A stretch of 64,000 nt of DNA from CAITSH01 sp945892985. GTDB lineage: Bacteria > Pseudomonadota > Gammaproteobacteria > Burkholderiales > SG8-39. A program made the position numbers and the translations under genes. A model generated the notes under the pieces. It did no database searches, was not told where the DNA came from, and saw only the letters and a list, made by a program, of their open reading frames with translations. Where the stretch lies: assembly GCA_945892985.1 (NCBI GenBank), contig CAMDDU010000007.1, positions 1-64,000 on the forward strand, given 5' to 3'. The number at the start of each line of letters is the position of its first letter. The first letter of the stretch is position 1. Positions 32,834-41,505 of this stretch are shown in pieces.

Positions 32834-35623
32834 TTAGAGCGCATCGGCCTCGTCCGTTTCTTCGGCATCATCCTCATCGGGCGCGCCTATGCGTTCGTGG
32901 ATGCGGCATAGCGGCTGCACGTCGCAGTTGCGGCAGGTGAGGCCGGTTTTTTTCGGTTGCACGGCGGCTTCGCCCGCGGCGAATTGGGTGCCTAGGCGCT
33001 TGAGCACCCTACGCCATTCAACCACCTGTGCGTCCCAGCCGCGTTCGGGCGTGGCCTTTTTTACCGGCAGCAGCGTCTCGTCGGCAGCCATTGCGACGAA
33101 CTTCATGTTTTGTGCGCCGGCTTTGACTTGCGCGAAGGCGATGCCCCGCGCACCCGTCTCGCTTGCCACCAGGTAGAGCGGCAGCTGCGGTTCGTCCGGG
33201 CGATCGCCCAGCCACGCCGTCGCGGCCTTGGCGGTAGATTTGTAGTCGATGACGATGCGCCTGCCGTCATCAAGCTCATCGACGCGATCGATCTTGCCAC
33301 GCAGCGTGAGCGGGCCCATGACCAGTGTGCGCTTGTCCTCGACCGCGACCACGCTGTAATCATCGCTGCGCTGTTCGCGCTCGGTTTCAAGCCAGGCGCG
33401 CGCGAGGCGTGCTAGGCGCGCCCGCTCAACGTCGGCAAAGCGCCCGGCGAGCGTGGCCGGGCGGTCGCGGCGCACGCGCGCGACAGCCTCAGCGGCGGCG
33501 GCTTCGAGCAACGCATCGAGGTCGGCGTCGGTGATGGCATCGAGCTTGCCGCTGGTCTTGAGTTTGTCCCAGGCGGTGGCGAGCACGCGGTGCACGAGAA
33601 TGCCGCGCTCCATGGCGTCAAGGCCGGCATGCGGTTCTTCGGGCTGGCGCGCGTCCAGGCGATGCAACGCAAAGGCGCGAAACGGGCAGGCCGACTGGTC
33701 GGTGATGACGGCGGTGCCGCCGCGCAAGGCCTCGCCTGTAGCAACCGCCGGCGCCATCGCATCGGTGATGGTCTCCATGCGCGCCGCAGCATGAATGAGG
33801 TCGCTGTGGCTGGCTTTTGCTTCAGGCGAGGTGCCGCTGGCCGCAATGTGTGCAAGGTGCGCAATCAACGGGCTCACCAGCAGGCGGCGGTCACCGTCCA
33901 TCAGCGGGTGCGAGAACACGACCTCAGGTGCCGCGCCGCACCAGCCGCTTGTGATGGCGGCATCGAGCGCGAGCGTGGCTTCGAGCGTGGCCTCGGGCAC
34001 ACCGGCACCGCGCTGCGCCGCGAGCGGCAAAAAGGGATTGGGCCTTGGGTGGATGGGCCAGGCGTCGTCGCACAAGCCCATCACCCACAGGTGATCGAAA
34101 GCGATGCCGGCCGACTCAAGCACACCGAGAACCTGCACCGGCGCGTCCACCACCTCGGGCTGGAACAGCGTCTCGGCGGCAAGGCGTCGCAGGCACGACA
34201 ACGCCTCGCCATAGCCCATCTTGGCGCACACGGCGTCGAGGGCGGCAAAGCCGGCAAGCAGCTCATGAAATTTTTTCAGGGTCTGGTACTCGGCCGAGTC
34301 AATGCTGCGCCCCTTGTCCGGGAAGCCCATCAGCTTGAGCGCGCCGTCCATGGCCTTGGCCCAGCCGGCGGGCGTACGCGCGGCAAAGAGGTCGGAGCGG
34401 CGAAACGCGGCAAGCTGGCGCAGCGCCTGCGTCAACACCGGCGCATCGACGGAAGCGGCACCGATCACCGCGAGCAGGCGATCGAGCGTGATGGCCGGCT
34501 CGGCGCGGCGGCGCAGCTCCACGTCAAGGCGCGCACGCAGCGCGGCTTCGGTCTCGCCGGCGACGATGAAGGGCGAGCGCATCAGCAGGCTGGCGCGGCT
34601 GAACTCGCATTCGCGGCCGGCGAGCTCGAGCACCAGAAAAGCCGCCTGCACCAGCGGATAACTGTTGAGGCCGGCGCCCAATGAGAGGTTGAAGGGCAGT
34701 GGCGCGGCGTCTGCGGCGGCCGCATGGCCGGGCAGCATCGACGAGGGCGCCAGCGCCACGCGCAGCGCGCGCGCAATGGTGTTGCGCCGTCCGGCGATAT
34801 CAGGAATGACGATGCCGATGCGCGCCGCCGGATTGGTATCGAGCCTTGCCCGTGCCCAGGCCGCCGCGCGGCGCACTTCGTCGCGCGCATCGGCACAGGG
34901 CAGTCGGGCGACGGCCTGGGCGCTTGCGGCAATGGTGGCGGGCACACAGGCGCACACTTCGGTGCCGGTCTCGTGCAAGGCCGCAAACAAGGCGCGCTGC
35001 TGCGGCGTGAGGATGTCAAAGCCGAACACCACCAGTGTCTTGGGCTTGCGCAGCGCGGCCTGCGCGAGGTGTTCGATGACCAGTTCGGCAAGGCGCGCCG
35101 GGTCGGTGTGGCGCTCTTTGGCGCAGCGGCGCGAATAATCGGCGCACCAATCGCGAAAAGCCTCGGCGTCTTCGTTGATGTCCTTGGCGCGCAAGCTGTC
35201 GACCAGCTGCCAGGCGTGCGCAGTCTTCCACGCGTCGGCCGCAAGTTTTGCCGTCTCGGGTATGGCCAGCAGCACGTCTCCGGCGTCCGAGGCGCGAATC
35301 ACGCCCTCCCACAGCGCGGCCTGCTGCATGGGTGAGAGCAGCAGCGGAATCTGCGGTGCGAGTTCGGAATACAACGCATCCTCATAAAGCCGTTGCAACA
35401 AGGCCGTCAGCGGCAGAATATCGGCCGTCTCCCAAGAGGTCTTGCCTGCCGCGGCCTGCGTATCGTCAAACTCGCGTGCGAGCGCCTGCGCAAGGCGGAT
35501 ATTGGGTGTGACCACCGTCACGCCGGCCGCGCTGCCCACGGCCAAGCGCGCGAGCAAAGCCTGCTTGGACAGCGGTGACATAGGTGGCATAGGTGACAGT
35601 TGCAAAAAGGCGGCGGCAGTCAT
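32834..35623 (-). CDS. AddB-like probable DNA repair nuclease
   Basis: 929 residues, matching the AddB-related 'probable DNA repair protein' family found next to addA. The helicase-like N-terminus (VVTPNIRLAQALAREF) lacks a Walker A lysine motif, so it should not hydrolyse ATP there. The C-terminal nuclease has RIVIDYKST, QLPLYLV, and four Cys of a likely iron-sulfur cluster: one in SACPFRAF and three in CRNCDVQPLC. With AddA it would form a heterodimeric end-resection enzyme. A second ATG at 35590 is possible. Confidence 0.87.
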   Translation of the reverse strand: MTAAAFLQLSPMPPMSPLSKQALLARLAVGSAAGVTVVTPNIRLAQALAREFDDTQAAAGKTSWETADILPLTALLQRLYEDALYSELAPQIPLLLSPMQQAALWEGVIRASDAGDVLLAIPETAKLAADAWKTAHAWQLVDSLRAKDINEDAEAFRDWCADYSRRCAKERHTDPARLAELVIEHLAQAALRKPKTLVVFGFDILTPQQRALFAALHETGTEVCACVPATIAASAQAVARLPCADARDEVRRAAAWARARLDTNPAARIGIVIPDIAGRRNTIARALRVALAPSSMLPGHAAAADAAPLPFNLSLGAGLNSYPLVQAAFLVLELAGRECEFSRASLLMRSPFIVAGETEAALRARLDVELRRRAEPAITLDRLLAVIGAASVDAPVLTQALRQLAAFRRSDLFAARTPAGWAKAMDGALKLMGFPDKGRSIDSAEYQTLKKFHELLAGFAALDAVCAKMGYGEALSCLRRLAAETLFQPEVVDAPVQVLGVLESAGIAFDHLWVMGLCDDAWPIHPRPNPFLPLAAQRGAGVPEATLEATLALDAAITSGWCGAAPEVVFSHPLMDGDRRLLVSPLIAHLAHIAASGTSPEAKASHSDLIHAAARMETITDAMAPAVATGEALRGGTAVITDQSACPFRAFALHRLDARQPEEPHAGLDAMERGILVHRVLATAWDKLKTSGKLDAITDADLDALLEAAAAEAVARVRRDRPATLAGRFADVERARLARLARAWLETEREQRSDDYSVVAVEDKRTLVMGPLTLRGKIDRVDELDDGRRIVIDYKSTAKAATAWLGDRPDEPQLPLYLVASETGARGIAFAQVKAGAQNMKFVAMAADETLLPVKKATPERGWDAQVVEWRRVLKRLGTQFAAGEAAVQPKKTGLTCRNCDVQPLCRIHERIGAPDEDDAEETDEADAL

Positions 35624-35739
35624 GAGTGGCTACTTTAACAAGGCCGGAGGCTCAAAGGGTGAGCCTGTGCTGCCCTGGGTGCATTTTGTGTCGACCGCGG
35701 CTTTAGTTGTGGTCTGGCTGCACCCGGCCAGGCAGCCTA

Positions 35740-35809
35740 TGCTGGAAACGCCCTATTGGCGCGGCTCTTCAGCCGGCTGGAAACCCGCGCCAATAGGGCG
35801 TTTCCAGCA
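35740..35809. repeat. perfect 24-bp inverted repeat
   Basis: Arms at 35740-35763 and 35786-35809 are exact reverse complements over 24 bases (arm starts TGCTGGAAACGCC). The 22-base loop contains another GCTGGAAAC and a CAGCCGGCTG palindrome. It sits directly after the stop of the IclR gene and upstream of addB-like. Confidence 0.9.
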
Positions 35810-35811
35810 CA

Positions 35812-36624
35812 TCATATGGCGGAAACCCGATGCCGCCCGGGTTTCCTTGCCGCAGGTTTTACCGGCACACCGGGCGTCGACTCGGCTGCAGGGAGTCCGG
35901 CGATTATTTGCACCACAGCTTCATTGAGCCCTTGCAACATGCGTTCGAGGTCGGTCATGGCAAAGCGCTTGCGCGTGATGATGAGACCCAGCGCGGCCTC
36001 TATCTCGTGCTCGCGACTGACCAGCGGCACCGCCACGCCGACCAGGTCCGGATCGAGCTCACCATAACTGACGCAATGCCCGGCGCTGCGTATCGCCTTC
36101 AGGTTGGCCAGTAGCGTGTCCCAGTCCTTTGCAAACGCCTCCTTCCTCGCCTCGGCCTCGTGCAAGCGGTGCAGACGGCGCAGTTGCGCGCGCGGCATCG
36201 CCGCCAGCAACACCTTGGACAGCATGCCGCGAAACAAGGGCATGCGCCGTCCGCGGCCATAGGTGGCACTGACCCCCTCGCTGCCTTGCAACTGGTGGAT
36301 GGTGATGACGCGATCACCATAGACGCTGGCGAGCACGACGTCGCAACCGGTGCTCTCGCACAGCGACTGAAAGGCGCCCCTGCCGGCGAGCAGAACCGGG
36401 TCGGTGACGCGCATCTGGTAATCGAGTTCTATGGCGCGCGGGCCCAGCACATAGGTGCCGCCGGAGCCGCGGCGCAGCAGGCCGGCGGCGGCCAGTTCGC
36501 GCACATAGCGGTAGGCGGTGGGCAGCGAGCAATCGAGTTTTTGCGCCACCGCCTCGGCTGTCCACGCCGGCGCCTCTGCGGTGAGCAGGTCCAACACCGC
36601 CAGCATGCGCGACAGGCTGGACAT
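35812..36624 (-). CDS. IclR family transcriptional regulator
   Basis: 270 residues. The N-terminal winged helix (SSLSRMLAVLDLLT ... LPTAYRYVRELAAAGLL) and the C-terminal GAF-like effector domain (DVVLASVYGDRVITIH, MPLFRGMLSKVLLA, YGELDPDLVGVAVPL) are both complete. The start at 36624 is chosen because it lies two bases after the monooxygenase stop; the longer frame from 36756 is a shadow of that gene. As third gene of the VOC-monooxygenase-IclR operon it probably controls it. Confidence 0.9.
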   Translation of the reverse strand: MSSLSRMLAVLDLLTAEAPAWTAEAVAQKLDCSLPTAYRYVRELAAAGLLRRGSGGTYVLGPRAIELDYQMRVTDPVLLAGRGAFQSLCESTGCDVVLASVYGDRVITIHQLQGSEGVSATYGRGRRMPLFRGMLSKVLLAAMPRAQLRRLHRLHEAEARKEAFAKDWDTLLANLKAIRSAGHCVSYGELDPDLVGVAVPLVSREHEIEAALGLIITRKRFAMTDLERMLQGLNEAVVQIIAGLPAAESTPGVPVKPAARKPGRHRVSAI

Positions 36625-36626
36625 GC

Positions 36627-38141
36627 TCAGGCTGCGACCGGCAGCAAGGCGCTCAGACGCTCGAGTGAGACGGCGTCGCCGGCGATGCCGACGATGCCCA
36701 GGACATAACGATCCGGGCGCAAGATCAGCGCACGCGCCTGGTTGGCGCGCAGCCATTCCGCCAGTTCGCCGCCCGGATCGGGCAGCACGCTGGCACCAAG
36801 TTCGCGCCAGCGTGCGCGCGTACCCGCATCGACTGAATCGAGCAGGGCGCGCTCGCCGATGACGGCAAAATTGAGGCCGATGGCCGCGTCGAGCAGGCGG
36901 CCGTCGGCGAGCGCGGGTTGGCCAAAGACGCCCCCGGCGGGCGCCACGCCCGAATGCACGCCGGCACCGAGCATCGGCGCTGGATAAACAAAAATTTCCG
37001 GCTCGCTTTCGCGAAACTTGCGGTCACGCTCGGCGGCAACGGCGGCATCGGTAGTCTGGATGATGTCGCCCAGGCGCACCGCAAGGTCGATGAAGGCATG
37101 CACATGCGGCTTGCGCTCTGACTCATAGGTGTCGAGCAGGCTGTCTCGGGCGAGGCCGCGCGTCACCAGCACCAACTTCCAGGCGAGGTTGGCGACGTCG
37201 CGAATGCCGGCGCACATGCCCTGCCCGAGAAAAGGCGGCGTCTGGTGGGCCGAGTCGCCCGCTAGCAGCAGGCGACCGCGGCGCCAGCCCTCGGCAATGA
37301 CCGAATGAAAGGTGTAGACAGCAGCACGTTCGAGATCGGCGTCGGCGGGGGTGATCCAGCGGCTCACCAGCGGCCAGACGTTCTCCGGTTTTGCGATGAC
37401 AGTCGGATCCTCGCCCGGCAAAAGCATGATTTCCCAGCGACGGCGCTGCGCCGTGACGTAGCAGGCGGTCATCGGCCGCGCCGGGTCGCAATGCTGCACG
37501 GTGTATTCGGGCAGATCGACCTTGTGTTTGAGCATGACATCGAACACCAGCCAGGCCTGGCGCAAACCGAGGTCTGTCATGGGCGAGCCCATCAAGCGGC
37601 GCACCAGCGAGCGCGCGCCGTCGCAACCGACGACATAGCCGGCCTCGACCTCGCTAGTGCGCCCTGTGTCCGTTTCAATCACACGCAACAGCGCGCCGGC
37701 GTGGTTCTCCTCGATGGCGGACACTTCATGGCGCAGGCGCACTTCTACATTCGGGAAGCGCCCGGCGGCGCTGCGCAACACCGCCTCGAGCTCGGGCTGG
37801 TGAAAATAATAATTGCTGGCGACGCCGTGCATGCCGCGCGCCGCGGTGCCGCCGCGAACGAGCAGCGTTTCACCTTCGGCGTTGACAAAGTGCATGCCGG
37901 TCAGGCCCGGGCGCGAGGCCACGCCCACCTCTTGGGCCAGTCCCATCGAATGGAACACGCGCATCACCTCGCCGTCGAAATGAATGGCGCGCGGCAGTGC
38001 GTAGACCTCGGCATCACGCTCGAACACCATCACCGACAAGCCGGCCTGCCCGAGCAGGTTGGCGAGCGCGGCGCCAACCGGGCCGTAACCGACGATGGCG
38101 ACGTCACAGCGGCCGCGCTTTGCGGCCACGCTCTCAGCCAT
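36627..38141 (-). CDS. FAD-dependent aromatic monooxygenase, MhpA-like
   Basis: 504 residues of the class A flavin monooxygenase family. The dinucleotide site VAIVGYGPVGAALANLL is at about 14-30, the ring-hydroxylase region LPRAIHFDGEVMRVF follows, then the GD motif LLAGDSAHQTPPFLGQG. The best resemblance is to MhpA, the 3-(3-hydroxyphenyl)propionate hydroxylase that makes a catechol from a phenol. The VOC gene upstream overlaps it by 8 bases and could be a ring-cleavage enzyme. Substrate inferred. Confidence 0.88.
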   Translation of the reverse strand: MAESVAAKRGRCDVAIVGYGPVGAALANLLGQAGLSVMVFERDAEVYALPRAIHFDGEVMRVFHSMGLAQEVGVASRPGLTGMHFVNAEGETLLVRGGTAARGMHGVASNYYFHQPELEAVLRSAAGRFPNVEVRLRHEVSAIEENHAGALLRVIETDTGRTSEVEAGYVVGCDGARSLVRRLMGSPMTDLGLRQAWLVFDVMLKHKVDLPEYTVQHCDPARPMTACYVTAQRRRWEIMLLPGEDPTVIAKPENVWPLVSRWITPADADLERAAVYTFHSVIAEGWRRGRLLLAGDSAHQTPPFLGQGMCAGIRDVANLAWKLVLVTRGLARDSLLDTYESERKPHVHAFIDLAVRLGDIIQTTDAAVAAERDRKFRESEPEIFVYPAPMLGAGVHSGVAPAGGVFGQPALADGRLLDAAIGLNFAVIGERALLDSVDAGTRARWRELGASVLPDPGGELAEWLRANQARALILRPDRYVLGIVGIAGDAVSLERLSALLPVAA

Positions 38142-38760
38142 GCGTGCGCCCGGCCATGCGTGCCTTCATCTGGGCCACCCACTGCGCGCGCGGCATGAAG
38201 CGCGGCAGGCTGCGCGCGACGGCCTCGCAGTGGCGCATGATTTCCTCGTCCGAATGGGTGAAGTCGACGGCCTCACGCACCGGCTGCTCGCAGTACCAGG
38301 GCGTGTCAAAAAACAGTTCAATGCGATTGCCCTCGGGATCGCGAAAATAAATCGAGATGGCGTTACCGTGGGTGACCGGCCGCAGTTCGCTGACGCGCCC
38401 GCCGCGCTCTTCTTCGAGCAGCATGCCGTTGAAGCGGCGCAGTGCGGCGATGCCCTCGACACGAAAGGAAATCTGGTTGATCAGGTTGAAGCGCAAGTCG
38501 TCGGGGCGGCCGCTGGCGAGCACCACCTGGTGATGCTCTTCGGGGTCGCGCGACAAAAACACCAGTTGCACGGTGCCAAGGCCACCGCGATCGGTGACGG
38601 TAAAACCGATGACACGGGTGTAGAAATCTTCCATGCGCGCGATATCGCGCACAAAAAACCCGAGATGGCTGAAGGCGACAGCGGGGGCAAGCGGGGCGGT
38701 AGTCGTAATAGCCGTAGCAGCCGTAGCAGCCGTAGTAACCGTAGTAGTCGTGTTGGTCAT
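38134..38760 (-). CDS. VOC family protein, extradiol dioxygenase-like
   Basis: 208 residues. A low-complexity Thr/Ala N-terminus (encoded by repeated 9-base units) precedes FSHLGFFVRDI, FYTRVIGFTV, VFLSRDPEEHH, ISFRVEG and FRDPEGNRIELFF. His in SHLGFF and Glu in NRIELF are two ligands of a metal site; the middle ligand position reads Gln (NQISF). The start at 38760 has GGAG upstream. It begins an operon with an aromatic monooxygenase, so ring cleavage of its product is plausible. Confidence 0.82.
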   Translation of the reverse strand: MTNTTTTVTTAATAATAITTTAPLAPAVAFSHLGFFVRDIARMEDFYTRVIGFTVTDRGGLGTVQLVFLSRDPEEHHQVVLASGRPDDLRFNLINQISFRVEGIAALRRFNGMLLEEERGGRVSELRPVTHGNAISIYFRDPEGNRIELFFDTPWYCEQPVREAVDFTHSDEEIMRHCEAVARSLPRFMPRAQWVAQMKARMAGRTHG

Positions 38761-39100
38761 GGGTCTCACTCCTGTGAACGGTGCGATGAATAGTGCGGTG
38801 AACGATGAAGCTGAACTGTGCAGGTGGAGCGGGGCCGCGCAGCGTCGCAAAAGCATCGCAGAAGCATCGTCGGGCGATGCAGGGCAGCACTGCAGCGTTG
38901 ATTTCTATTATTTTTCCTATTTTTATCATAATTTGACAATTTAACAAGCCCAACTTAAGCTAAAATTCGATTCTGAAGATTCGCGGGTCTTGGTGTCTTT
39001 GCCTGGCCTGAAAAACAACAGCCACCCCACAACAGCCACCCCAGAGGCAACTGGAGGCGGCGACACCGCAGCACCATCAACCAAGACCCAAGGAGGCTTC
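38761..39100. promoter_or_regulatory. divergent promoter region with leader repeats
   Basis: Lies between the divergent VOC operon and a Bug gene. It holds an AT-rich core (38885-38975), a perfect tandem repeat of ACAACAGCCACCCC (39015-39042), and a 10-bp inverted repeat GGGTCTTGGT (38985-38994) / ACCAAGACCC (39080-39089) that ends one base before the AGGAGG ribosome site of the Bug gene. Confidence 0.6.
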
Positions 39101-40081
39101 ATGAAACATGCACGCAGCTTGTTATCCGCGCTCGCCGGACTCGCGTTGCTGGTCGCGTTGGTGCCTGGCACGACGCTGGCACAGGATTACCCGAACAAGG
39201 CCGTACGCATCATCGTGCCCTTCCCCGCAGGCACCGGCCCCGACGCCAATGCACGCCAGATCGCGGCCAAGATGGGCCCCGCCCTGGGCCAGGCCGTGGT
39301 GATAGAAAACCGCCCCGGCGCCGCAGGTCAGATCGGCACCGACTACGCCGCCAAATCAACACCCGACGGCTACACGCTGTACATGGGATTCACCAGCACC
39401 ATCTCCATCCAGCCCTATGTCTATTCCAAGCTGCCCTATAACGCCGAGCGCGACTTCGCCCCGGTGAGCCTGGTCGGCGTGCTGCGCACCGGCATGATGG
39501 CCCACCCCTCGGTGCCGGCCAAGGACGGGCGTGAACTGATCGCCTTGGCCAAGGCCCAGCCCGACCTGCTCAACGCGGCGACCCAGGGCATCGGCACCTA
39601 TTCGCATCTATCGGGCGAATGGTTCACCAACGTGTCGGGCGCGAAAATGAAATTTATCGCTTACAACACCAACAGCCCCTACGCCGACCTGATGGCCGGG
39701 CAGGTGCAGCTGATGTTCGATGGCATGCCCGCCGCGGTTGGCAACATCAAGGCCGGAAAACTAAAGGTGCTCGCCATAAGCGGCGCTACGCGCCACACGA
39801 ACTTTCCCGACGTACCGACCTTCACTGAACTTGGCATGGCCGAGTTCGAGCCGGTGGCCTGGCTGGGGCTGTTCGCGCCAGCGGGCACGCCGCAGGCCAT
39901 CTTGAACAAGATCGGCGCCGCTGTGGCGCAAGGCGTCAAGGCACCCGAATTCATCGAACAATGGCGCAGTTTTGGCGGCGACCCGGTGGGCAGCACGCCG
40001 GCCGAGTTCAGCGCCTTCATCAAAGCCGACCAGGCGCGCTGGAAAGCCGTCATCAGTCGCGCCGGCGTGAAGCTGGATTGA
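39101..40081 (+). CDS. Bug (TctC-type) periplasmic solute receptor
   Basis: 326 residues. Signal peptide 1-27 (ends TLAQ), then YPNKAVRIIVPFPAGTGPD, TPDGYTLYMGFTS, FIAYNTNSPYADLMAGQ and KAVISRAGVKLD. AGGAGG precedes the ATG. Its stop codon overlaps the start of a second, deleted Bug gene (TGATGA), so a tandem duplication is likely. Catabolic genes on both sides suggest an aromatic or dicarboxylic ligand. Confidence 0.93.
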   Translation: MKHARSLLSALAGLALLVALVPGTTLAQDYPNKAVRIIVPFPAGTGPDANARQIAAKMGPALGQAVVIENRPGAAGQIGTDYAAKSTPDGYTLYMGFTSTISIQPYVYSKLPYNAERDFAPVSLVGVLRTGMMAHPSVPAKDGRELIALAKAQPDLLNAATQGIGTYSHLSGEWFTNVSGAKMKFIAYNTNSPYADLMAGQVQLMFDGMPAAVGNIKAGKLKVLAISGATRHTNFPDVPTFTELGMAEFEPVAWLGLFAPAGTPQAILNKIGAAVAQGVKAPEFIEQWRSFGGDPVGSTPAEFSAFIKADQARWKAVISRAGVKLD

Positions 40082-40637
40082 TGAAGCGTCGCGTCACCGG
40101 CCTGATCATCGCCCTGGCGGGCTTGCTCGCCTCCTCGTTCGCGCCGCCGCTGCACGCGCAGACGTATCCGCAAAAGCCGGTGCGCGCGGTGCTGCCCTTT
40201 CTGGCCGGCACAGGACCGGATCTGGTCGCACGTTCGCTGACCGAAAAGCTGTCGCTGTCCATGAAGCAGCAGTTTATTGTCGAGAACCGTGCCGGGGCCA
40301 ACGGTCTGATCGCACTCGAATCGGTGGCAAAGTTGCCCCCGGACGGCTACACCATCGCATTCGCCGACATCGGCCAGCTCGCCATCAACCGCAGCCTGTA
40401 CAAGGCCCTGCCCTACGATCCGGAAACCGATTTCGTCCCGATCACCATCGCGTACTCAACGCCGTTTTACGTGCTGACGAGCGCAAAGGGGCCGTTCAGG
40501 ACGCTCGGTGACTTGCTCGTTGCAGCCAGGGCTTTGATGATTTGGGCAGCACTCCAGAGCAACTGACACAGCGCATCCGCGATGACACCGCAACTTATGC
40601 CGTGATCGTCCGCGCGACAGGCGCACGACTCGATTGA
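40081..40637 (+). pseudogene. Bug (TctC) receptor with internal deletion
   Basis: The first 150 residues are a good Bug N-terminus (signal peptide ending LHAQ, YPQKPVRAVLPFLAGTGPD, PPDGYTIAFADIG). After FRTLGDLLVAA, near 40530, the sequence jumps in another frame to LGSTPEQLTQRIRDDTATY and VIVRATGARLD with TGA at 40635-40637. About half of the protein is missing and the frame is lost; the unbroken frame ends at 40566. Confidence 0.85.
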
Positions 40638-40649
40638 ACAGGGAAATTC

Positions 40650-41255
40650 ATGAACCAATCTGAAAGCCGCCAGCAAATCAGCGAATTGATGCACAACTGG
40701 GGCTTCTGGCGCGACCAGGCGCGCTGGGACGAGTTGCGCACGGCGTTTCACCCCGAGGGCACCATCAATGTCACCTGGTTCCACGGCCTGTTCACGGACT
40801 TTGTCACCGCGTCCATCGAGATGCGCAAACGCCGCACCGGCTCCAAGCACTGGATCGGCGGATCGCTGATCCGCCTTGAAGGCGATCGCGCGCTGTCAGA
40901 GACCAATGTCATGATCATGGGACGCTCGGTGGTGCACGACATTGAGGTCGACACTGTGGCCTACGGCCGCTTTTTTGATCTGGTCGAGCGGCGGGCCGGC
41001 GTGTGGCGCATCCTGCGGCGCGAGGCGATTTACGAGAAAGATCGCGTCGACCCGGTGGTGGCGGGCACGCGGGTCCCCTTCGATGCAAGCAAGCTCGCCG
41101 GCTTTCCGCCGCCCTACCGCCATCTCGCCTATTCGCTGTCCAGTCAGGGCTTTACCGTGTCGCCCGACCTGCCAACCAACGACAGCGCCCCGCTGCAGAA
41201 GGTCTATGCCCAAGGCGAGGCATGGATTGCGGGAAAAAGCCCGGCATGGGCTTAG
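40650..41255 (+). CDS. nuclear transport factor 2 (SnoaL)-like protein
   Basis: 201 residues. The NTF2-like cone fold is suggested by ISELMHNWGFWRDQARWDELRTAF, the acidic strand around GTINVTWF, HWIGGSLIRLEGDRA and WRILRREAIYEKD. These proteins include dehydratases, isomerases and hydroxylase small subunits. It lies 12 bases after the deleted Bug gene and before the FAH-family gene. Reaction unknown. Confidence 0.75.
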   Translation: MNQSESRQQISELMHNWGFWRDQARWDELRTAFHPEGTINVTWFHGLFTDFVTASIEMRKRRTGSKHWIGGSLIRLEGDRALSETNVMIMGRSVVHDIEVDTVAYGRFFDLVERRAGVWRILRREAIYEKDRVDPVVAGTRVPFDASKLAGFPPPYRHLAYSLSSQGFTVSPDLPTNDSAPLQKVYAQGEAWIAGKSPAWA

Positions 41256-41505
41256 CCCGGGGGATCTAAACTCGCATCCGGTGCTGATTATTGCCCTTAC
41301 ACATTACAATACGCGCCCTTTACCGTCACAATAAGCGCCCTTGCGCAAGCCGAATCTGGTCACGCGCCAGAGCGCCGGCGAGCCCGAAACTAAACATCGT
41401 ACGCAAGCCCGAACGCAGCACGCAAACGCAACACTAAAACGCAACACTAAAACGTCACACTACAATGCCACATCGTCTATCGAATTATCGTCTGGAGAAT
41501 TTTCA
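41256..41505. other. intergenic with short AC-rich repeats
   Basis: No gene. Contains repeated ACGCAACACTAAA units (around 41425-41460) and two GCGCCCTT motifs. AT content rises towards the FAH gene start, so a promoter is likely here. Confidence 0.45.
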
